The position numbers and the translations under genes were made by a program. The notes under the pieces were generated by a model that saw only the letters and a program-made list of their open reading frames with translations, did no database searches and was not told the origin of the DNA. From Flavobacteriales bacterium (lineage in GTDB: Bacteria; Bacteroidota; Bacteroidia; Flavobacteriales_D; JAHECK01), in the NCBI GenBank assembly GCA_024641785.1, contig JAHECK010000008.1:1-49387 (forward strand): a stretch of DNA of 49,387 nucleotides, read 5' to 3'. The stretch's first letter is position 1. Each line of letters begins with the position of its first letter. This document shows, in pieces, positions 42,001 through 49,387 of the stretch.

Positions 42001-43080
42001 TTAATTTTGCGATTTCAGCAACAAACGATTCAAATATAAAAAGCTGAAGAATAGGATTAAAAATAAGCATACGATCCCTACTTCAAACATACTACTCAAT
42101 GCTTTTTCAACACTCATAATGTAAATAGTAGTAAATGAGAATAACATTGACAATACAGAAAACAAAATAGCTACCTGTCGATCGCTTAGACCCATATAAA
42201 CCATTGTATGAGTCGTATGGTCTTTACCTCCGATCATAGGCGATTGCTTTCTCAATATTCGATTTATGGTAACGATCGAAGTATCGATCAATGGCATTGC
42301 GAAAATAGCCATGATCAATATAAATTTATCGAGAATTGGATTTTCTAAGTTTAAAGACTCGGCATTCCAAAAGAATCGAATCCCAATAAAAGCTAGAAAA
42401 AGACCTAAAAACTGACTCCCGGTATCACCCATAAATAGACGGGAAGGATGCCAATTAAAATACAGAAACCCAAGTAATGAGGCCATAACCCCAATTAAAG
42501 TGAAAAAATAAATATTATAATAATTTCCACTTAGAAACATCAATAATAGGGTTGAAAATATAATTATGATGGAGATCAAGGAGGTAATGGCATCCATATT
42601 ATCGAGCATATTAATCGAATTCATCAGACCTACAACCCACAAAATGGTGATCAGATAATTAAGTTCTGCTGATGAAAATATCTCAATATACGTTCCGGTA
42701 GAAATAAGAATAATTGCGCTTAAAATTTGAACGGCTAATTTTAAAAGTGGTTTTGTATTAAAGGCATCATCCGCTAAACCCATTAAAAAAGAAATAGCGG
42801 TAGCAAATACTAATCCCAGCATTACATTATTAGGGAAATGACTATCAGATGCGAAAAAAATACTGAAAGATGAGAAGGATAATAAGAAAAGGATATAAAA
42901 TGAAATACCTCCAAAAGCAGGTTTTTGAATCGGACTCCATCGATTGCTGCTGTCAATTTTACCTCTCATTCCAAGGTTTTGGGCAAAGCGTAAAAAAATG
43001 AAATTGATAAGCACAGAAAACACAATTGACCCTATAAAATATAAGCCATAAACCAAGCCCAGGTAATTTACATTCTCCAT
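42001..43080 (-). CDS. MraY/WecA-like undecaprenyl-phosphate glycosyl-1-phosphate transferase
   Basis: MGLADDAFNTKPLLKLAVQI; MNSINMLDNMDAITS; NWHPSRLFMGDTGSQFLG; GGKDHTTH. Confidence 0.92.
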   Translation of the reverse strand: MENVNYLGLVYGLYFIGSIVFSVLINFIFLRFAQNLGMRGKIDSSNRWSPIQKPAFGGISFYILFLLSFSSFSIFFASDSHFPNNVMLGLVFATAISFLMGLADDAFNTKPLLKLAVQILSAIILISTGTYIEIFSSAELNYLITILWVVGLMNSINMLDNMDAITSLISIIIIFSTLLLMFLSGNYYNIYFFTLIGVMASLLGFLYFNWHPSRLFMGDTGSQFLGLFLAFIGIRFFWNAESLNLENPILDKFILIMAIFAMPLIDTSIVTINRILRKQSPMIGGKDHTTHTMVYMGLSDRQVAILFSVLSMLFSFTTIYIMSVEKALSSMFEVGIVCLFLILFFSFLYLNRLLLKSQN

Positions 43081-43126
43081 AAAACAAAAGTATAATAAGT
43101 CTTAAGTAATTTGATGTAGGATAATT

Positions 43127-45550
43127 CTATTTTTTTATTTTAAACTTCCTACTACTCTTTTCTCCGCTATCGTCATAATAACCATAGGTATAACCGTAAC
43201 CATATCCGTAACCATATCCATAATTATAACCGTAACGATTCCGGTTAATATCAACATTATTAAGTATTACGGTAAGTTTATGAAAATGATTCTCATTTTT
43301 TAAACGATCGGCATTTTGAATAAATTGTTTCTTTGAATAATCTGCTCTGAAAACATAAATAGGAATGTCTGCCTTTTGCATCATCACAATTCCGTCGGTG
43401 ACCAAACCTACCGGTGGATTATCAGCGATGATCACATCATATTTCTTTCGTAATTCTTCTATGACCTTATCTAACTCAGGGTTTAATAATAATTCTGAAG
43501 GATTTGGCGGAACGGGTCCTGCTGTGATATAATCGAGGTTTTCATTAGGACTGTGTCGGATACATTCTTCGAGTTTTGCTTTACCGATGAGTAAGGTACT
43601 CATTCCTTGCTTATTTTCGACATCGAAAGCCTTATGGATCTTAGGTTTTCGCATATCCAAATCCAGAATGATCACCTTTTTATTAGAAAATGAGATAATT
43701 CCGCCAAGGTTGATCGAAATAAATGTTTTTCCTTCACCTGAAATAGTGGAAGTGATACATATAAGTTTAGAACCTTCTGAACTATCTACAAATTGCAGAT
43801 TACTTCGGATTGATCGAAAAGACTCGGCTAAAACGGATTTTGGTTTTTTATCAACGAGCAACATCGATACTGGCATATCATTGTCGTAGTGCGGAACCAA
43901 TCCCAACACGCCCAAAGATGCATTTGACAGCTTCGTTATCTCATTTAAAGAAGTGATGTTATTATGAGTAAGATAACGAAGAATGATAAAGATCAAACTA
44001 ACAATTAAGGAAGCTATAAAGAATGAAATATAGGTGACTTTTGGCTTTGGAATAATGGGTGCAGACGGATAAGATGAAGCTTCTAATATTTGATTATTCG
44101 TTACAAAACCCTCTTTTGAAATTCGATATTCGATCTGCTTTTCAAGCAGCATGGTATAGTACTTTTCATTGATCTCATACAATCGCTGTAATCGTGTAAG
44201 TTCCATTTCCTGATTTGGCATTTCAAGAAATATTTGCTCAAATTCTTTCAATTTTGCCTTTAGAGAAAGTCTTCTGGAATTGAGACGGATCTTTAAGCTT
44301 TTGATGCTTTCGAAAAGCAAATTTCGTTGAATTTGTAATCGATAATCAATAGCGACGACACGTTCATTGTCTTTTGTTCCGGTAAAGAGATAATCGTCTC
44401 TTTCCATCATCAAATTATGCATCGAATTGATCATTGAACTGAGCAATGCTTCATATTCAGTTCCTGCCAAAAAAGGGATCAAATTATAAAGTTCAATCTC
44501 TTTATCGAGCTCACCGGATTTTTGTATTTCATTTAAAATACTTTCATCCATTTCTATTTTCAATAATTCCTCTTCGAGCTTATTGTAATTATCTACATAT
44601 ACATTTGAGATATTTTCAATATTAGATACTTTATGTTCCTTTTTAAAGGATTGCAGCATTGTTTCAGCTGTATTTAGCCTCATAAATACGGTATCTAACT
44701 GAACCCCAATAAATTTCAAAATATTTGCAGAACTACCACTTTTCTTTTCAAGATCATATAAGATATATTGAGACGATAATTCATTTACAAAATCCATCGC
44801 TAATCTTGCATTACTATATTTAAGTCCAACCACAATGGTTTGCGCATTTGGATTTAACACGCTAACATTCACTCCTTTATAAAATTTATTGACTAATGCA
44901 TCTATATCATTTATGATAAAAAAGTAGGCATTCGAAAAGCCTTTTTGATACAATGCTTCTCTGTTATCACATTTAATATAAAATGAGACCGACGGAGTCT
45001 CAACTAATTGACTGATATTGAATTCGTGTTCAGAATTATAATTTCCATATTCGATATTTAAAAATTGATCCTGCAGAAAGTCAATGATAATCGGCTTACC
45101 AATGATCGAAGAATCTTTTATTTCTATTAGGTCAATTTCATAGCTTGATGATTTGTACTTTTCGTCGTTAAGAATATCTCCTTTAACAAAGTAGCTAATC
45201 TCCAGGGGTAGTTTTTGAACTGCCTTTTTAATAAGGAATTTTGAACGTATAAGTTCGATCTCTCCAGCTAAACTTCCCTCATCATACATTTGACTTACAT
45301 CCAGTATTTTTTGAGCAGTGTTATTTTTGCTCATTTGGAGGATAGTATTTGCCTCGTAAATAGGAACGGTATATCGGATATAAAGAAAAGCGACGAAAAG
45401 AAACAGACTGATGATCATGACGATCCATATCAATGATCTCTTTAAAATATAAAGAAACAAACCAAACTCGAACTCCTGCGAAAAATTAGTTAATCGTTCT
45501 CGATAGCCTTCGAAATTTGAATTTTTGTCTGTGATATTATCGCCTATCAT
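43127..45550 (-). CDS. Wzc-like polysaccharide co-polymerase / BY-type tyrosine kinase
   Basis: Wzz-like N-terminus with two TM helices; Walker A ITSTISGEGKTFISINLGG; Walker A' VIILDLDMRKPK; Tyr-rich C-terminus RYGYNYGYGYGYGYGYTYGYYDD. Confidence 0.93.
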   Translation of the reverse strand: MIGDNITDKNSNFEGYRERLTNFSQEFEFGLFLYILKRSLIWIVMIISLFLFVAFLYIRYTVPIYEANTILQMSKNNTAQKILDVSQMYDEGSLAGEIELIRSKFLIKKAVQKLPLEISYFVKGDILNDEKYKSSSYEIDLIEIKDSSIIGKPIIIDFLQDQFLNIEYGNYNSEHEFNISQLVETPSVSFYIKCDNREALYQKGFSNAYFFIINDIDALVNKFYKGVNVSVLNPNAQTIVVGLKYSNARLAMDFVNELSSQYILYDLEKKSGSSANILKFIGVQLDTVFMRLNTAETMLQSFKKEHKVSNIENISNVYVDNYNKLEEELLKIEMDESILNEIQKSGELDKEIELYNLIPFLAGTEYEALLSSMINSMHNLMMERDDYLFTGTKDNERVVAIDYRLQIQRNLLFESIKSLKIRLNSRRLSLKAKLKEFEQIFLEMPNQEMELTRLQRLYEINEKYYTMLLEKQIEYRISKEGFVTNNQILEASSYPSAPIIPKPKVTYISFFIASLIVSLIFIILRYLTHNNITSLNEITKLSNASLGVLGLVPHYDNDMPVSMLLVDKKPKSVLAESFRSIRSNLQFVDSSEGSKLICITSTISGEGKTFISINLGGIISFSNKKVIILDLDMRKPKIHKAFDVENKQGMSTLLIGKAKLEECIRHSPNENLDYITAGPVPPNPSELLLNPELDKVIEELRKKYDVIIADNPPVGLVTDGIVMMQKADIPIYVFRADYSKKQFIQNADRLKNENHFHKLTVILNNVDINRNRYGYNYGYGYGYGYGYTYGYYDDSGEKSSRKFKIKK
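43174..43237 (-). repeat. Short-unit tandem repeat encoding the Tyr-Gly tail of the BY-kinase
   Basis: Direct repetition of CCGTAACCATAT-like 12-mers (two 6-nt GY units) on the plus strand. Confidence 0.7.
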
Positions 45551-45555
45551 TGCTT

Positions 45556-46329
45556 TTAATTTCCTATCGCTATTATTAAGGCATAAGCAGCGACTAGACT
45601 TGTGAAAATGGTGAGAACCGGCAATAGATCTTTAAGAACTTCTGATGCAATTTGTTTTGATGGTTCAACATAGATAATATCATTTGCTTGAACGACCATA
45701 TTAGCACTTTCAATCCCTTCTATTTTTGATAGATCAAACTTATAGACTTCAATTTTACCGTTAGTTTCTCTAATCAATTTAATTTCTTTTGCTTTACCTC
45801 TATCAACAATACCACCGCCGAGTGATAATGCCTCAATTAGACGAGTATTCGCATTATTAAGCTCCACAACCATAGACTTACCCCCTGCCCCTGTTGAAAC
45901 GATCACTCTCCTGTTTAATACCCTTAAAATAACAAAGGGATTGATGTAATCTTTAGAATATTCCTGTTCTAAAAAGGATTCCGCTTCATCGATGGTAAGA
46001 CCTCCAAGTTTAACTTCTCTTAAAGATGGTATCTTAACATATCCGTCATCTTCGATCAGGTATTTTACCTCAAAATTTGTATTAATTCTTGTGTTTCCAC
46101 CTTTAGCGCCATAACCACCCATCGACTGAAGATCGATGATCATAAAGCCATCATTCGTATATAGATAGAATGTGATGATGTCGTTTGGAGATAACTTATA
46201 ATTATTATCTGAAACCACTTCCGGCTGATCAAATTGATAATCCTTTGGAGTTCTAAACATCAAATCACTATTTACTGCACATGAAGAAAATAGAGTAGCG
46301 ATAATGATAAAAGCTAATAGTTTACGCAT
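45556..46329 (-). CDS. Wza-like polysaccharide export lipoprotein; start refined from 46374
   Basis: MRKLLAFIIIATLFSSCAVNS lipoprotein signal; YKLSPNDIITFYLYTNDGF; SLREVKLGGLTIDEAESFLEQEYSKDYINPFVILRV. Confidence 0.9.
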   Translation of the reverse strand: MRKLLAFIIIATLFSSCAVNSDLMFRTPKDYQFDQPEVVSDNNYKLSPNDIITFYLYTNDGFMIIDLQSMGGYGAKGGNTRINTNFEVKYLIEDDGYVKIPSLREVKLGGLTIDEAESFLEQEYSKDYINPFVILRVLNRRVIVSTGAGGKSMVVELNNANTRLIEALSLGGGIVDRGKAKEIKLIRETNGKIEVYKFDLSKIEGIESANMVVQANDIIYVEPSKQIASEVLKDLLPVLTIFTSLVAAYALIIAIGN

Positions 46330-46393
46330 CGTAGATTGGTCCTTTGCGGCAAAGGTATTAAAATTGAGTCTCAAGAATATTAAAAAGCAGAAT

Positions 46394-47584
46394 TTAATAA
46401 CTATTTTTCTTTTCTAAAAGCTCTTTGTACAGAAGATTCATGTCGCTTGCCAGTCGATTATAAGTGAATTTGTCTTTTACAAAAGCATATCCAATTTCCC
46501 CCATTTGCATTCTTCGCTTTTCATCATTGATCAAAGCGAGTAAATTATTACTCAGATCGTTCAAGTCGCCTTTCGGACTAATTAAAGCACTTTCCCCAGG
46601 TAAGATAATATCTCTTATTCCTCCTACATCGGTACTTACAATTGCTCTCTCCCCCGCCTGAGCTTCAATTAAACTAACAGGTGTTCCTTCATTATTAGAG
46701 GTCATAACGATAATGTCTAAACCAGCAATAGCTTCATCGATATTTTTTATCCATGAGGTGAATATCAGCGAATCATTTTCCTCGTAAGAATTAGAGATCA
46801 ATTGATAATTGAAAGCACTATTTTGAAGTTCCTGCATTAGCTCACCATCACCAATAATGAAAAATTTAAGTTTCTTATTTGTTTCATCTCTTACTTTTTT
46901 ACCCAGGCTTAAAAATAATTCATGATTCTTGATCTGAACTAGTCTTCCTATTATACCTATTGCTATACAGTCATCCTCAATTCCATATAATCTTCTAAAT
47001 TCATTTCTTTTAAGCTCTTGATTCTCTTTAAACTTCCTTAGATCAAAACCCAGAGGAATCACTTTTACTTTGTTTTCTTCCGCTATTGCGAATTGTTCAA
47101 CCAACTCTCTTTTTTGAAGTGGACTTATAGCGATAATAGCATCACTGTGCTGGGCCAATTTCCGTTCGATAGAAATGTAAGCCTGGGTTTTTACCTTATT
47201 GAAATAAGAATGAAAGACATGCCCATGAAAGGTATGTACAATAATTGGGGTCTTTTTTCTTATCGCCGCTAATCTTCCTAAAGCACCAGCCTTTGATGCA
47301 TGGGTATGAACAATATCCGGTTTATACCAGTCGATCAATTGAAGGATCTTCTTATAAGCCATATGATCCTCTTTCGGACTGATCTCTCTTTTCATTTCAG
47401 AAATGATGATCGGATCAAGGTTCAATTGTTTCGTTATGTGTAATGAATCCTCTTCCGATTCAGAATGCGCTCCACCAATGAGTAAGGTTTCATAATCATC
47501 AGACATAAATCGAGTAAGATAGGCAGCATTATAGGTAGGTCCACCCAAATTAAAACGATTTATAATTCGAAGAATTCGTGGCAT
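46394..47584 (-). CDS. Glycosyltransferase family 4
   Basis: IINRFNLGGPTYNAAYL; VHTHASKAGALGRLAA; IGRLVQIKNHELFL; SNNEGTPVSLIEAQAGERAIVSTDVGGIRDII. Confidence 0.93.
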   Translation of the reverse strand: MPRILRIINRFNLGGPTYNAAYLTRFMSDDYETLLIGGAHSESEEDSLHITKQLNLDPIIISEMKREISPKEDHMAYKKILQLIDWYKPDIVHTHASKAGALGRLAAIRKKTPIIVHTFHGHVFHSYFNKVKTQAYISIERKLAQHSDAIIAISPLQKRELVEQFAIAEENKVKVIPLGFDLRKFKENQELKRNEFRRLYGIEDDCIAIGIIGRLVQIKNHELFLSLGKKVRDETNKKLKFFIIGDGELMQELQNSAFNYQLISNSYEENDSLIFTSWIKNIDEAIAGLDIIVMTSNNEGTPVSLIEAQAGERAIVSTDVGGIRDIILPGESALISPKGDLNDLSNNLLALINDEKRRMQMGEIGYAFVKDKFTYNRLASDMNLLYKELLEKKNSY

Positions 47585-49387
47585 TAGCTAATAGGATTAT
47601 AATTGTTGACCCAGGTTTGAAAAACAAGCAGTGCCCATACTAAGTATGGTGCATCACCTGCATTTTTTCCACGTGATCTTTCTATAACTTTAATCACTTC
47701 ATCATAATTTAAAATTCCCTGATCCCGAATCGTTTCTTCATTTAGAACGTTAGCTACCTTATCTTTTAGTGGACCTTTTAACCATTCTTGTAAAGGAACT
47801 TCAAATCCCCTCTTTTTTCTATTCAGTAATTCGCTTGGGATATGATCCTTAAAAGTATCTTTTAATAAGGCCTTTCTTTTTCCATTTTTAAGCTTCCATT
47901 CGGAGGGGAGGGAAAATACTAAATTCACTAAATTATGATCTAAAAATGGCACTCTAACTTCTAATCCGTGCAACATACTGCTTCGATCCGCTTTATATAG
48001 CATGTCTCCAGGCAATAGCATTTTCATATCTTTTAAAAGAAAATCATTCATCGACTTTATTGTAAAATCTGCCTTATAGCTCTTGCTCTTATTATTTTTT
48101 ATTAAGGATGAAAGTTCCCTGTCCGAAAGCAAGGAGGCCCAATATACATACCTCTCTTCATTTGTAAGTCTACTTGCATGAGCGAGTTTAGCAATTTGTC
48201 TTTTATAATTTCCAAGAGTCGACTTTCTACTTCCGTTTGAGAGAGCTTCAAAGGAGCTAAATGAGCCCGCTAATTTTCGGAAAAGAGGCTTTTCACGAAG
48301 AAGCCATTCTGCTTTATGTTTCTGATACCCTCCAAATAACTCATCGGCTCCATCTCCTGATAAAACTACTTTTACTTCTTTCGAAACCTGCTTACTTAAA
48401 GCATGATAGGCAATTGCAGAGCTATCCGCAAAGGGTTCTGAGAATGCATTCAATAGCTCATCGACCGATTCGATCAATTCGCCTTGATTTAAATTTATGA
48501 TCGAATGATCGATGGAATTTTTCTCAGCCCATTGCTTAGCCATTTTTGATTCATCGAAATAGGGGAATTCGCTAAATCCGGCAGAATAAGAATGAATATG
48601 AGGTTTTTTTTGACTTGCAATTTTACTGATGATCGTAGAATCGATACCACTACTTAAAAAAGTTGCGACAGGTACATCTGCAAGTAATCTTCGTTCTACA
48701 CTTTGCTCGAGTTGCGCTTTAATTTCTTTAAGTGCTTCGGGATAACTAATATCTGCGGGACTTGTATCGATTGAATAATAGTGCTCTTCTTTAATTATAT
48801 TTTTATCTATCCGCAACCATTTCCCGGGCTCTAATTGAGAAACCCCTTCGATGATAGACTCATTATCCGGTATATAGGAAAATCTAAAATAGCTGGATAA
48901 GGCATTGTAATTCAATTTCCGTTCGATAGGAAAAGAGAGAATAGAATTTAATTCTGAGGCAAAGAAACAATGCTCTTCATTTAAGAAATAGTACAATGGT
49001 TTTATCCCAAATCGATCTCTGGCTATAAGGAGTTCTTTTGAAAGAGGATCATAAATAGCGATAGCGAACATTCCATTAAGTTTTTGGAAAAGATCACTTC
49101 CCCAAATCTTAAAACCTTGTAAAATCACTTCGCTGTCCGAGTCTGTTTTAAATTCAACTCCTTTTAATTGCAATTCGCTTCTTAATTCAATGTAATTGTA
49201 GATCTCTCCATTAAAAACCATATGAAGACCCTCTTCTTTGAGGAACATCGGTTGGTGTCCAGCAGAGCTTAGATCGATGATAGCCAATCTTGAATGCGCC
49301 AAGCCTGCTTGATCATCAGTCCAAACCCCATGATCATCCGGTCCACGGTAGGCTTGCTTTTCCCTTGATGAATCTAGTTCAACAGAA
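47584..49387 (-). CDS. asnB: Asparagine synthase (glutamine-hydrolysing), N-terminus outside window
   Basis: Frame stays open to the edge: SVELDSSREKQAYRGPDDHGVWTDDQAGLAHSRLAIIDLS...FNGEIYNYIELR...ATFLSSGIDSTII...VVLSGDGADELFGGY. Confidence 0.92.
   Translation of the reverse strand, partial: SVELDSSREKQAYRGPDDHGVWTDDQAGLAHSRLAIIDLSSAGHQPMFLKEEGLHMVFNGEIYNYIELRSELQLKGVEFKTDSDSEVILQGFKIWGSDLFQKLNGMFAIAIYDPLSKELLIARDRFGIKPLYYFLNEEHCFFASELNSILSFPIERKLNYNALSSYFRFSYIPDNESIIEGVSQLEPGKWLRIDKNIIKEEHYYSIDTSPADISYPEALKEIKAQLEQSVERRLLADVPVATFLSSGIDSTIISKIASQKKPHIHSYSAGFSEFPYFDESKMAKQWAEKNSIDHSIINLNQGELIESVDELLNAFSEPFADSSAIAYHALSKQVSKEVKVVLSGDGADELFGGYQKHKAEWLLREKPLFRKLAGSFSSFEALSNGSRKSTLGNYKRQIAKLAHASRLTNEERYVYWASLLSDRELSSLIKNNKSKSYKADFTIKSMNDFLLKDMKMLLPGDMLYKADRSSMLHGLEVRVPFLDHNLVNLVFSLPSEWKLKNGKRKALLKDTFKDHIPSELLNRKKRGFEVPLQEWLKGPLKDKVANVLNEETIRDQGILNYDEVIKVIERSRGKNAGDAPYLVWALLVFQTWVNNYNPIS

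Noticed and set aside
43587-43889. 100-aa plus-strand ORF inside wzc
   Set aside because: Antisense to the kinase Walker region; no independent support.
49302-49387. asnB starting at 49302 as an N-terminally shortened enzyme
   Set aside because: The 'M' is an internal TTG; the frame continues upstream through YRGPDDHGVW to the window edge, so the gene is cut by the window, not degenerate.

Overview
Low-GC chromosomal window from a Bacteroidota (Flavobacteriia-like) genome. Evidence for the lineage: several T9SS type-B (CHU_C-like) C-terminal domains, SPOR/TSP3 proteins and a Bacteroidota-style UvrA. Most of the window is ordinary core metabolism: trmD (partial), rplS, gcvP, fumC, an ArsC-family gene, prfB with programmed frameshift, a MauG/cytochrome c peroxidase, an NfnAB-like pair, folA, thyA, hflX, aspS, mdh, a LOG-family gene and uvrA. 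The right edge is a polysaccharide cluster (lytic transglycosylase, MraY/WecA-like transferase, Wzc-like BY-kinase, Wza, GT4, partial asnB). The accessory highlight is ~19.4-32.4 kb on the minus strand: an ECF sigma factor whose stop overlaps the start of an unusual single-pass membrane protein, followed by three ~1200-aa secreted CUB/PKD proteins with type-B T9SS C-termini. The membrane protein has a short anti-sigma-like cytoplasmic N-terminus. Its extracytoplasmic part repeats, in the same order, the PKD / PKD-like / CHU_C module at the C-terminus of the three downstream proteins. My best candidate for an undescribed system is therefore a cargo-mimic anti-sigma switch controlling T9SS adhesin-like cargo. 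Secondary points: a HEAT-repeat fusion to the NfnA-like subunit with helically phased inverted repeats upstream, paired SPOR-repeat proteins, a degenerate REP-like palindrome, and an untracked 50-aa membrane ORF. No tRNA, rRNA, CRISPR array or IS element was recognised. All family calls are from reading motifs, not from searches.
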